Shown here one piece after another: positions 1 to 7,976 of a stretch of DNA of 12,697 nucleotides. The stretch comes from Leptospira sp. GTDB taxonomy: Bacteria; Spirochaetota; Leptospiria; Leptospirales; Leptospiraceae. The notes under the pieces are model-generated. The model ran no database searches. It saw only the letters and a list, made by a program, of their open reading frames with translations, and was not told where the DNA came from. Both the position numbers and the translations under genes were made by a program. Within the stretch, counting starts at the first letter, position 1. Each line of letters opens with the position of its first letter. The stretch covers positions 1-12,697 of the forward strand of contig JAIOQL010000118.1 of assembly GCA_021413405.1 (NCBI GenBank), written 5' to 3'.

Positions 1-45
1 GAATTTTTATGACTTCAAATGCGTCATGCGACACAGATTTTCCGG

Positions 46-636
46 TCAACTATGATCCTTCAACATAAAATACATGCCGATCGAAGAGATCATAAGCGAG
101 TGATGGATGATCTCTTTTCTTATCAGATCTGGTAGCTCCTTCAGGGGAATTTCAAAACTTTCTATCGATTCATGAGGATCAAAATCAAGGGATTCTGTTT
201 TTTCTGAATTCTCTGCGAGGTAGCAATAGGTGTAATTATTCATTATGCCTGGATTCGAACTGATTTTTCCAAGAAGGGTCCATTTGTTAGAAGTGTAACC
301 CGTTTCCTCGCGGAGTTCTGCCTGTGCAGCCAGAAGATGTCTGTCCTGACCGGTTATTTCTACGATTCCTCCGGGAAGTTCAAGACTCATCGTATTAAGT
401 CCGTGACGGTACTGTTTTACAAGGATGACTGTTTCACGGGCAGTGATTGCAATAACGTTGACCCAATCTTTTGTTTCGAGCGAATAAAATTCACCCGAAA
501 TTTTTTTATCCGGGGATACTGTTTCATGAGAGACAACATCGAATATCCGGTTTGAGCTGAGAACTTTTTTGTTTTTTCTTGTCCATAGCTCTTCCGGTTT
601 TGTTTTTTGGAGATAATCTTTCATAGTTAGAGCCAT
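46..636 (-). CDS. Nudix hydrolase, ADP-ribose pyrophosphatase-like
   Basis: Probable cytoplasmic Nudix hydrolase of 196 residues, the size and layout of ADP-ribose pyrophosphatases, which split ADP-ribose into AMP and ribose 5-phosphate. A QYRHG segment (75-79) precedes the Nudix box (89-114), which opens with LPGG and ends in AELREETGY, keeping the metal-binding glutamates E107, E110 and E111. An SNPGIMNN stretch (127-134) sits where this family has its substrate loop. The box is about two residues longer than the consensus between GG and the REETG end, and the usual first glutamate is Gln/Asp here. The start is the first ATG; a second in-frame ATG lies four codons on, and neither has a strong ribosome binding site. 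It is transcribed away from the helicase gene. Family is certain from the motif; the substrate is inferred. Confidence 0.88.
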   Translation of the reverse strand: MALTMKDYLQKTKPEELWTRKNKKVLSSNRIFDVVSHETVSPDKKISGEFYSLETKDWVNVIAITARETVILVKQYRHGLNTMSLELPGGIVEITGQDRHLLAAQAELREETGYTSNKWTLLGKISSNPGIMNNYTYCYLAENSEKTESLDFDPHESIESFEIPLKELPDLIRKEIIHHSLMISSIGMYFMLKDHS

Positions 637-832
637 CTTTTACTTGGCAAAAGAGGGGAAAAGAAAATTCTGTTAGGAAGCTGTCTTATCGTTCGTCCAT
701 AAGATAAAAAGTAGCTACTCAGGTTTTACGCCACAGAGGCGCGAAGAGACAGAGGGATGCGTACAAAGAATAATTCTTTGGGCCTCGGTGACTCCGTTAA
801 ATTACATTAGTGAGTGGTTAAAAAAGTAAAAA
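637..832. other. Intergenic region between divergent genes
   Basis: This 196-base gap separates the divergent Nudix and helicase genes and must hold the promoters of both. Most of its right half is the dyad repeat described separately (731-797). A weak hairpin (TCTTAT at 684-689 with ATAAGA at 699-704) has no adjoining T-run. I could not pick a convincing -35/-10 pair for either gene. Confidence 0.5.
731..797. repeat. Intergenic CACAGAG/CTCCGT dyad repeat, copy 1
   Basis: The element opens with CCACAGAGGCGCGAAGAGAC and closes with CCTCGGTGACTCCGT. The outer arms CACAGAGGC (732-740) and GCCTCGGTG (782-790) pair at 8 of 9 positions. Inside is a perfect dyad, CAAAGAAT-A-ATTCTTTG (764-780). A relative lies at 8874-8970. 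Such CACAGAG...CTCCGTG elements are common between genes in many bacteria; their function is not known to me. It lies just before the helicase start and could fold in RNA from either strand. Confidence 0.6.
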
Positions 833-2691
833 TTGAAACTCAATACAGAGCAGCACAAAGCAGTAACTCATAAGGATGGCCCTCTCCTGATATTTGCGGG
901 AGCCGGATCAGGGAAGACCCGCGTTATAACGAACAGGATTATTCACCTGATTGAAAAAGAGAATGTTGACGCCTCCAAAATTGTTGCTCTTTCTTTCACG
1001 AATAAAAGTGCCAAAGAAATGTTATCGAGGGTCAGGGCTATGATTGACCGGAAAAAATCGAAAGGCATTGAACTTTCTACATTTCATTCTCTCGGGCTGA
1101 AAATCCTTAAGAAATATATTGACCGGCTCGGATACAAAAAACCATTTCTTCTTCAGGCACCGTATGATCTTGAGTCAGGATTAAACGATATTCTGAAATC
1201 CAAAAAAATAGATCCGAAAAAATTTCCACCCAAACAAATTCTCTCAAGGATATCCCTGATTAAAAATTCTTCCCCTGGAAATCAGAATAAACCGTTAATT
1301 GAAATTTCTGATCCTTCTTCCTGTGAAGCTGATAAATGAAAACAGGGATGTGCAGGATTACTACCGGAAGAAGCATAAATACTTTATGATTGATGAATTC
1401 CAGGACACAAACCAGGCGCAATACCGTTTCATACAGGCACTTCTTGGGAAAAATCAGAATCTTTGCGTTGTAGGGGATGACGATCAGAGTATCTATGGAT
1501 TTCGGGGAAGTGATGTAAATCTGATCCTAAATTTTGAAAAGGATTTTCCGGGTCTTAAAATTGTAAAACTCCTGCAGAATTACAGATCCTCACAGATAAT
1601 CCTGGGCGCCGCCAATTCACTTATCAAAAATAATCCGGGCAGAAATGCGAAAGAGCTCTGGTCAGAAGTCCGGTATCCGAACAAGGTTCGGTATGTCGAG
1701 AGACTTGATGAAAAGGACGAAGCGGTGCATGTCGTGGACCTGATCCAGAACGAGATCATCCGCGAAAAAGTGAAGGGAAAGGAAATCGCAAGGCGGATAC
1801 AATTTCTTTGACAGGAAGGAAGTCAGGGATCTCATTTCTTATATCCGTTTTATCGCAAATCCCGCAGATGAATCATCTCTTGTCCGGATACTGAATTATC
1901 CGAAGCGGGGACTCGGGGAAACTACAATCTCCCGGCTGCAGGAAAAATCGCTCGAACTGGGATTGAGACTGATTGATGTTCTTGAAAAGGTTTGCTCTGA
2001 AAATGAATTTGTTCCACTTCTCAAAAAGAATTCTCCTGCGGTGATTTATGAATTTTTAGAGGTTATCGAAAAATACAAAAAGAAATTTTATAGCAAAGAA
2101 AAAATGTCCGTAGTTATGAAGGAGCTGATCAAGGAGCTGCAATTTGAAAAAGAAATCTCAATGGAAGAAACGGACGAAAAAGTAATAAAAGCACGCATGA
2201 TGAATATTTCTGAATTTGTAAATATGATGTCTTTTTTTGAAAACGGATGGGAAGAGGCAGGGAAACCAACGCTTTTCGATTTTTTGGCGCGGCTCACATT
2301 GCTGATGAGTGATGATGAAACGACGGAAGAAAAAGAGGACTCGAGAGTCCAGCTCATGACAATTCATCTTTCAAAGGGACTCGAGTTTGACGTCGTATTC
2401 GTGGTCGGAATGGAAGAGGGAATTATCCCGACTTCCCGAAGTTCTGAAGATCCGGTTTTAGTTGCTGAAGAGAGACGGTTGCTATATGTCGGTATGACGA
2501 GAGCCCGCAAAAAATTATTCTTGACAGGTGCTCAGGCGCGTAAGAAGTATGGGGAGCAGATACAGAGTGTGCCATCCAGATTTCTGACTGAAATTTCAAA
2601 TGAATTTATGGAAAGTTTTCCTCTGGCCGATAATCAGGAAGAAGAAACTGAAAAATTTTTATCCGAACTGGAAAAGCTGAAAGTTAGTTAA
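833..2691 (+). pseudogene. Rep/PcrA-like superfamily 1 DNA helicase, broken into three frames
   Basis: A UvrD/Rep/PcrA-type 3'-5' DNA helicase, which would unwind DNA in repair and at stalled forks, spread over three frames. Part 1 (833 to about 1300) starts at TTG with MKLNTEQHKAV, like Rep, and has Walker A GAGSGKT and STFHSLGLKIL. Part 2 (about 1308-1790) has motif II DEFQDTN, motif III GDDDQSIYGFRG and motif IV QNYRSS. Part 3 (about 1792-2691) begins GGYNFFDRKEVRDL and has VQLMTIHLSKGLEF (V) and ERRLLYVGMTRARKKL (VI). Compared from memory with E. coli Rep, each junction lacks about 26-28 codons besides shifting frame: the stretch before LILLP at 1268-1307, and the segment with the ILYR motif at 1790-1792. 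The parts sum to about 616 residues against about 670 for Rep. As written no complete helicase can be made. All other motifs are intact, so the lesions are recent, or they are assembly or consensus errors. The TPR lipoprotein gene starts one base after the stop. Confidence 0.85.
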
Positions 2692-2692
2692 T

Positions 2693-3337
2693 ATGAAAAT
2701 AATCCTTCCCTCATTGCTCCTTTTTTTTTATTCCTGCCAGTCAACTCCCGTTAAAGAAAATCCTGCTGAACTGGAAATAAAAAGAAATCTTGAGGAAGCC
2801 CGGAAAATTGAGGAAAAGCTTGCAAAAGAAAATCCTGCTGATGACAAGAAAATTGAACTTATATTTGAGAAATCGAAACTACTTCTGAATGGAAAAGCCT
2901 TCCGGGAAGCATTGGAATCCCTTGAAAAACTTCTACTCATCAAGAACGGCAGTCGTCTACCGCATTTTTATTACTACCTCGGAGTGGCTTATTTTGGTGA
3001 AGGGAACAATCCAAAGGCTATTTCATTTTTGTTGCGATCGGAAAAAGAAGATACTGAATTTGAAACTCATGCTAAACGTAAGATGCTTGCAAAGGCGTAT
3101 AACGCAGAAGGAAAACATGGCCAGGCAGTCGCAATTCTGGGAAAGGCCTCGCAGGATAAGACTTTTGCCAAGGATCTGTCATTCTATGAAATTGTGGCCG
3201 GTGGATTTTTGAGATTAAATCTTTGCAACAGGAGTCTTCCGATTGCCGAGGAAGGTATCCTGAAATTTCCAGAAAGTTCTGTTCTTAAAACCATACAGCA
3301 GGAATGCAAAGAAAAAATAGAACAGAAGAAGCCATAA
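2693..3337 (+). CDS. TPR-repeat lipoprotein
   Basis: A predicted lipoprotein of 214 residues. A short hydrophobic signal (residues 3-13) ends in FFYSC with Cys15 as the likely lipidated residue; this fits the relaxed spirochaetal lipobox but not the strict LxxC rule. Residues about 25-65 are highly charged (Glu/Lys) and probably helical or coiled coil. Four TPR-like helical hairpins follow: about 58-84 (FREALESLEKLL), 91-120 (YYYLGVAYFGEGNNPKAISFL), 127-150 (AKAYNAEGKHGQAVAIL) and 164-195. TPR arrays bind other proteins, so an envelope scaffold role is inferred. The ATG is one base beyond the helicase stop, so translation may be coupled. The AsmA-like gene follows 28 bases later. Substrate or partner unknown. 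Confidence 0.75.
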   Translation: MKIILPSLLLFFYSCQSTPVKENPAELEIKRNLEEARKIEEKLAKENPADDKKIELIFEKSKLLLNGKAFREALESLEKLLLIKNGSRLPHFYYYLGVAYFGEGNNPKAISFLLRSEKEDTEFETHAKRKMLAKAYNAEGKHGQAVAILGKASQDKTFAKDLSFYEIVAGGFLRLNLCNRSLPIAEEGILKFPESSVLKTIQQECKEKIEQKKP

Positions 3338-3365
3338 TTAATTTGGGCGGCCTCTATGGACTATA

Positions 3366-5582
3366 ATGGATCTCCGGATTAACACATTCTTCAAATTTCT
3401 GAAGCGAAACCCAATCCAGCAGAGATATTTTGCAGGGTCCTACGCCTGGGCAAAGAAAAGAAAGATTCTCATTTTTGTTCTGTTTGTGATCTTTGGCATT
3501 ACCTGGGTTCTGCAAAACGCATTCTCTTATTATTACAGGAAAAATTATCTCGATCTTGCTCATATAAAGCAATTCACAAAGTATTTTATTAATCTGAATC
3601 TCAAACGCGCCGTGGACATTGGCATTGTAGATTTTAATTTCATCGATGGAGTGATTCTGGAAGATATGCTGATTTCGAAAGATGAAGATTTTTCGAATAA
3701 TAAACTTTTATTTAGCGGGAAAAAGATAAGCCTGAAATTCTCTTCTTTTTTTGGTAAGAATCCATACCTCAAGAAAATATCAATCCAGGCAGCAACATTA
3801 GAGCTGGATCTGGATGATCCATTAACTTCCGAAATCCTGCAATATTTCCGGAATTTCAATCTTTCCGAAATTGAAATTCAGAATCTCAATCTTGTGATCA
3901 GGAAAAGCGGGAAAATTTTTTTTAACACAATCTCCCCGATTCATCTGCGGCTGAATAAAGAAAGAGACAAGGTCAGGATTCATTTCAATGATTCTCCATT
4001 CCGGATTCCTTATTTCGCAGGTGTTCGGGGAGAAGGGGAAGTTGATATTTCACAGAGTTCAATCGGGCTTCATATAGGAATAAAAAATTTTTCAATCCGG
4101 AATCTCTCAGTGATATCTGAACTTTTATTGAATGTTACCCCGGAAAAAGGAAGCATCGATTCTGAAATTGATATTAAGGCTGGACCGGGTCTTTCATTTT
4201 CCGGAAACCTTGATGTGAATGATCTCTCCGGAATTTTTGCATTTCAGAGTGGCATCCCGGTATCCGGCATTTCATTAAAAGGGGATTTCAGTTATGAGGA
4301 AAAGGATCCGGCACCGGGTAAAAAGGAAATCTCATTCCGCAGGAAACTGTATTCCGAATTATTGTATTTTCAAAATGAAAATTTTATTGGCCAGAATAAA
4401 CTCTCCAAACAAAAATTTTCACTCTCGGTTAACGATTCTGAAAAATTATTCCGTAGCATATCACTAAGCGAAAATATTTCTGTGAAAGGAAAATTGTTTC
4501 TGGATCTTTCACTCGAAGAAACAGGTAAGGATTCGGAATGGTTTAAGGTGGTTCTGAATTCGTCAATTCCGGAAATGCAAATTCATACAAGCGATAATGC
4601 CAAGATACGCCTGGATATTACTAAATCCTCTCTGACTTTAAAGGAGAACGGAGAATTTCTGTTCGATTTGAACGGTCATCTATTTGATAAGAAATTTAAT
4701 TCGAGGATGGACGGTATCGTTTCCTTCTCAAAGATCAGGAACCGGTATGGCGTTTTATACTATCCTGTTAATTCCAATCTGAAATGGAATGCTGAATTCA
4801 GGGAACCCGTGATTCTCGACTTCTTTCCGCTTTATGATTCAGCGAAGCAAATGGTGCTAAGCGATATCCGGGAGAGACAGGAGAAAATGTTTTCAGAATC
4901 ATTTATAGTCCAGGAACCTTTATATAAGATTTTCCTTGAAAACATGAAACTTGTCACCCGCATTGATCTGAAATCAGTCAGGAACCGGGCGGATTTTATT
5001 AACCTCGGGGACTGGACAATCCAGGGAGACATTACCAAAGGATTTGCAAATCTGAATTTAACGGGTGGAATTTATGAAAAATATCCATCCAGTGTCACAC
5101 TCCGTGGAAATATGAATACTAAATCACCATACTTTGATTTCAGAATGAAAACGGATACACTCCTGTGGGCTGATGAAACAGTGAATTTATGCGGAGTAAA
5201 ACTCCTCTCCGATATTGTAGATGTGGATTTTGCATTTACTGCCGGGGGAAATAATTTCGAAGCCGTGTTTTTATCGAGGCGAATCACAGGAAAAGTCTCA
5301 CTGAGGGGAAACACTCTTTTCCGGTCGCGTCAGTCTGACAGTAAAATTACGGCTATGCCCTTGATTGGTGATAAAAATAGTTTTTCCTTTTCCTATGAGT
5401 TTGAGAATTATGTCGGGGAAGGTTATAAAAGAGACGTCGTTCTGAAAAGTGAAACTTACAGTTTGAATGGCTATGCGCAAGTAAAATATCCGGAAGAAAA
5501 CTATAGCCTGTATGGTATCAAAGACAAAGTTCCGGTAGTCTTTAATTTTGTGGACAATGGGGATTTATGCCAGAAAAAATAA
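3366..5582 (+). CDS. AsmA-like membrane-anchored envelope protein
   Basis: A protein of 738 residues with a basic N terminus, one membrane segment (about 34-51, after KKRK) and a long remainder with alternating polar and hydrophobic beta-type sequence, expected in the periplasm. Residues about 80-165 show the AsmA N-terminal pattern: a 'VDIGIVDFNFIDGVILEDM' stretch, then ISKDEDF, then LKKISIQAATLEL. AsmA-superfamily proteins are beta-rich, bridge-like proteins between the membranes, linked to outer-membrane phospholipid or lipopolysaccharide homeostasis. I saw no clear C-terminal signature, so the subfamily is open. It lies between two lipoprotein genes: 28 bases after the TPR lipoprotein and overlapping the next by 16 bases. 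That spacing suggests one envelope transcript. No strong ribosome binding site precedes the ATG. A lipid transport role is inferred from family and neighbours. Confidence 0.7.
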   Translation: MDLRINTFFKFLKRNPIQQRYFAGSYAWAKKRKILIFVLFVIFGITWVLQNAFSYYYRKNYLDLAHIKQFTKYFINLNLKRAVDIGIVDFNFIDGVILEDMLISKDEDFSNNKLLFSGKKISLKFSSFFGKNPYLKKISIQAATLELDLDDPLTSEILQYFRNFNLSEIEIQNLNLVIRKSGKIFFNTISPIHLRLNKERDKVRIHFNDSPFRIPYFAGVRGEGEVDISQSSIGLHIGIKNFSIRNLSVISELLLNVTPEKGSIDSEIDIKAGPGLSFSGNLDVNDLSGIFAFQSGIPVSGISLKGDFSYEEKDPAPGKKEISFRRKLYSELLYFQNENFIGQNKLSKQKFSLSVNDSEKLFRSISLSENISVKGKLFLDLSLEETGKDSEWFKVVLNSSIPEMQIHTSDNAKIRLDITKSSLTLKENGEFLFDLNGHLFDKKFNSRMDGIVSFSKIRNRYGVLYYPVNSNLKWNAEFREPVILDFFPLYDSAKQMVLSDIRERQEKMFSESFIVQEPLYKIFLENMKLVTRIDLKSVRNRADFINLGDWTIQGDITKGFANLNLTGGIYEKYPSSVTLRGNMNTKSPYFDFRMKTDTLLWADETVNLCGVKLLSDIVDVDFAFTAGGNNFEAVFLSRRITGKVSLRGNTLFRSRQSDSKITAMPLIGDKNSFSFSYEFENYVGEGYKRDVVLKSETYSLNGYAQVKYPEENYSLYGIKDKVPVVFNFVDNGDLCQKK

Positions 5583-5959
5583 TAAAATTAATTTTCTTTC
5601 TAATGCTTTTTTCTTGCGTTTTATGTAAAAAGAAAGAGAGCGGTATTGATTCTGTTCCTGAAAATTTTGATTATAAAATTCTCTATGGTTCATGGGAAAT
5701 TGCCCCTAGTCCGGTTCCTAAAAAAATAATTATCTCGCCCGACAGGAAAGTGATGCTTTTCGAAGATACGAGAATCACAGAACTTGCTTTGCGTGTTGAT
5801 TTGAATGCAGTCCAGTTTAAAAATACTTCATCCCAGGCCCCGGTTGGCTATTTCCTGCATGAGGAAAAAAAAGGAAATTCGTGGCTTGGTGTATGGGATG
5901 ATGAAGTAGTCCGGTTAAACAAAGTTAACCCGGAGAATTCTGGATCAGTTTTAGAGTAA
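5567..5959 (+). CDS. Small predicted lipoprotein, function unknown
   Basis: A 130-residue protein I do not recognise. The N terminus KIIKLIFFLMLFSCVLC is a lipoprotein signal with two candidate lipidated cysteines, Cys17 (LFSC) and Cys20 (CVLC), followed by a KKKE stretch. The rest (about 35-120) looks like a small beta-rich domain with a SWEI motif and a GNSWLGVWDDEVVRL ending. A GGGGA ribosome binding site (5559-5563) lies three bases before the ATG, inside the end of the AsmA-like gene, and the 16-base overlap suggests translational coupling. Its last 35 bases overlap lpxB on the other strand. It is probably a lipid-anchored partner of the AsmA-like protein; that is inference from position only. 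Confidence 0.65.
   Translation: MPEKIIKLIFFLMLFSCVLCKKKESGIDSVPENFDYKILYGSWEIAPSPVPKKIIISPDRKVMLFEDTRITELALRVDLNAVQFKNTSSQAPVGYFLHEEKKGNSWLGVWDDEVVRLNKVNPENSGSVLE
5911..5933. terminator. Possible hairpin in the convergent gene overlap
   Basis: CCGGTTAA (5911-5918) faces TTAACCCGG (5925-5933), giving about eight base pairs with one bulged C and a six-base loop. It lies where the small lipoprotein gene and lpxB overlap tail to tail, and the lpxB stop codon is inside it. Neither side has a T-run, so intrinsic termination is doubtful. Confidence 0.25.
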
Positions 5960-7151
5960 ATTTCGCAGCTTTTTTCGAAGCATCCTCTGAACCAAGACCA
6001 CGCTTTACCTCCCTGATTTTTTCGATCATTCGGTCGCGATATTCCGGGTTGTTCAGGATATTCAGAACTTCTTCACTTACATATTCCGGTCTGCATTCTG
6101 TTTGCAAAAGCTCCCGGCAGGTTTCCTCACCGGAAAGAATGTTTACAATGCCTATAAAGGGTGTGCGAATCAATCTGCTTCCGATGAAAAAAGTGAGGAG
6201 GCTCACCTTGTAAAGAATGATCATCGGTTTTTCAAAATAGGCAACCTCCAGGGTGGCCGTTCCTGATGCAAGAATTACAAGATCCGAAACCTGGATGCAC
6301 CTGATGGAGCGATCGAAATAATATTCGATGTCGATTCCTTTCTCTTTCAGAATGGAAATCTGGCCCAGGATAAATGATTCATCCTTGATGCTTACATTTG
6401 GCAAAAGGAATTGAACATTTTTATTTTTTATTTTGAATTCTGCATCTATCCGGATCGCAGTCTCGATCATAACCGGTAGGAGACGTTTGATTTCACTTGT
6501 TCTTGAACCAGGCATCAGGCAAATAGTAGTTGTGTCAGGTTTCGGTTCGATTCTCTTTTCTGAAACCATTTTGGATTTAATTCTGCCAACAAGTGGATGG
6601 CCTACACATTCCGCATTCACTCCATATTCATCATAGATCTTCTTTTCGAACTGGAATAATGTAAGCATCAGATCCACATTTTCTTTAATCGTAAAAATCC
6701 GGTTGAACTTCCATGCCCAGATCTGAGGAGAAACATAATAGATAATCCTGATATTGCTTTTTTTCAACTGCTTCGCAAGCCTCAGGTTGAAACCGGGATA
6801 ATCGATCAGAATTGCAAAGCGACATTCTTTTTCTTCTGCTATTGATACGATCCGGTTAAGGAGTTTTTTCAAAAAATTATATTTGAATAAAATGCCGGAG
6901 AATCCAACAACACTCATATTCTCAATATCTTCAAGAGTCTCAAACTCCTGTTTTTTCATTTCTTCCCCGCCAACTCCGAAAAAGGAAAGGCCAGGTGTGA
7001 TGCGTTTCATTTCTCTTATCAGGGAGGCGCCGAGCAGGTCACCTGAATGTTCACCGGAAACGATCAGAACAGGACCAACTTTTTCTGCCGTCGGAAATTC
7101 AGCCGGCTTTTGGTGGATTTTACTGTTTTGGGATCTTCTTGTGACTGCCAT
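5925..7151 (-). CDS. lpxB: Lipid-A-disaccharide synthase
   Basis: LpxB (GT19) joins lipid X to UDP-2,3-diacylglucosamine to make lipid A disaccharide 1-phosphate, a peripheral inner-membrane step. At 408 residues it is slightly longer than the E. coli enzyme (about 382). Visible motifs: SGEHSGD (32-38, SGEASGD in E. coli), LIDYPGFN (115-122), YYVSPQIWAWK (138-148), VGHPL (183-187), MPGSR (213-217), ASGTATLE (295-302) and KPMIILYK (308-315). A basic tail of about 25 residues precedes the first strand. The ATG at 7151 overlaps the end of lpxI by 32 bases, and I see no later start codon before the core, so the extension is probably real and translation coupled to lpxI. Its 3' end overlaps the convergent lipoprotein gene by 35 bases. 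Confidence 0.96.
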   Translation of the reverse strand: MAVTRRSQNSKIHQKPAEFPTAEKVGPVLIVSGEHSGDLLGASLIREMKRITPGLSFFGVGGEEMKKQEFETLEDIENMSVVGFSGILFKYNFLKKLLNRIVSIAEEKECRFAILIDYPGFNLRLAKQLKKSNIRIIYYVSPQIWAWKFNRIFTIKENVDLMLTLFQFEKKIYDEYGVNAECVGHPLVGRIKSKMVSEKRIEPKPDTTTICLMPGSRTSEIKRLLPVMIETAIRIDAEFKIKNKNVQFLLPNVSIKDESFILGQISILKEKGIDIEYYFDRSIRCIQVSDLVILASGTATLEVAYFEKPMIILYKVSLLTFFIGSRLIRTPFIGIVNILSGEETCRELLQTECRPEYVSEEVLNILNNPEYRDRMIEKIREVKRGLGSEDASKKAAKFTLKLIQNSPG

Positions 7152-7974
7152 TTATTGAATTAATTCCGCCTGAGCCATAACTTACAAGATTAATTTTGAG
7201 TTTTTCTGCATGGGAAATGAATTCGTCAGGGTTCACTACGATTGTGTCGCCTGTCCTGATAGCAAGGGTTGATAATCCGGCTGATTTCATAGATTCAAGC
7301 GTGCGAAACCCGACCGTTGGAAGATCAAATCTTTCGTCCTGTTTGCGTTTACCACTTTTGCAAACTAACCCTCCTTTTTTACCGGTTAAATTTCCTCCAC
7401 GGCTAATGGTTTCATCTGTTCCTTCTGCGGCTTCCACCGCTACAATTGATTTATTCAAAACTACGATCGTTTGGCCGACATCCATATCCGCGAGTTTCTC
7501 AGCATATCCCATTCCGAATTCTATATCGTCTAACGTACTTGCAGAAAGCTTCCATTTTGTGTATCTTCCCTCTGGGAGGAAAAGGGGTCCCAGGTATTTC
7601 TTTTGGGAAACGACTGTAATTTTATCTTTTGCGAGTTCATCAGCGATTGCTTTAAAAATTGTATAATCATGTTTGTTGATCATTCTTGCAAGAATTGCAA
7701 TTGCCTTTAAATCGAAGGTTCTAGTTTTATAGAGAACATCCTTGTTGACTTTTCCCAGGAGAAGGAGCCTGTCGATTTTATTTTTTTTGCAAAGCCGGAC
7801 GAGTTCACCGATCTTTGTGATATGAAATTTGAAATGCCTGTCCTGGAATTTCCCGGGATCAAAGTCCGATTCATTTATTGAAAATACAAGGGGATCTTCT
7901 CCAAGTGCAAGGGCTTCCTGGAAGCCGATATGCGGGAGTTCTCCCGAACCGGCCACGATCGCAAGCCTTCCCAA
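7120..7974 (-). CDS. lpxI: UDP-2,3-diacylglucosamine diphosphatase, LpxI type
   Basis: LpxI hydrolyses UDP-2,3-diacylglucosamine to lipid X and UMP, replacing the unrelated LpxH in many bacteria. The 284 residues match the family's length and features: an N-terminal glycine-rich AIVAGSGELP (5-14), GKVNKD (74-79), IVAVEAAEGTDETI (177-190) and RFDLPTVGFRT (215-225). The aspartate in RFDLP (D217) corresponds, as I recall, to the one shown to be critical in Caulobacter LpxI. The start is TTG (MGRLAIVAG), the only start that begins right before the first strand. It begins two bases past the stop of the FmdB-like gene and overlaps lpxB by 32 bases, placing consecutive lipid A enzymes in one transcript. 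Confidence 0.94.
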   Translation of the reverse strand: MGRLAIVAGSGELPHIGFQEALALGEDPLVFSINESDFDPGKFQDRHFKFHITKIGELVRLCKKNKIDRLLLLGKVNKDVLYKTRTFDLKAIAILARMINKHDYTIFKAIADELAKDKITVVSQKKYLGPLFLPEGRYTKWKLSASTLDDIEFGMGYAEKLADMDVGQTIVVLNKSIVAVEAAEGTDETISRGGNLTGKKGGLVCKSGKRKQDERFDLPTVGFRTLESMKSAGLSTLAIRTGDTIVVNPDEFISHAEKLKINLVSYGSGGINSINGSHKKIPKQ

Positions 7975-7976
7975 GA

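Noticed and set aside
1..45. Tail of a gene entering from the left edge
   Set aside because: The open frames there are under 25 codons and too short to judge.
684..704. Hairpin TCTTAT/ATAAGA as a terminator
   Set aside because: Only six base pairs, no T-run on either strand, and it lies upstream of both flanking genes.
833..2691. Programmed ribosomal frameshifting in the helicase
   Set aside because: Both junctions also lack about 26-28 family residues, and I see no slippery heptamer with a following structure; frameshifting would not restore a complete protein.
7196..7666. A 156-codon plus-strand open frame opposite lpxI
   Set aside because: Antisense shadow of a well-supported lpxI; Ser/Pro-rich translation without family features.
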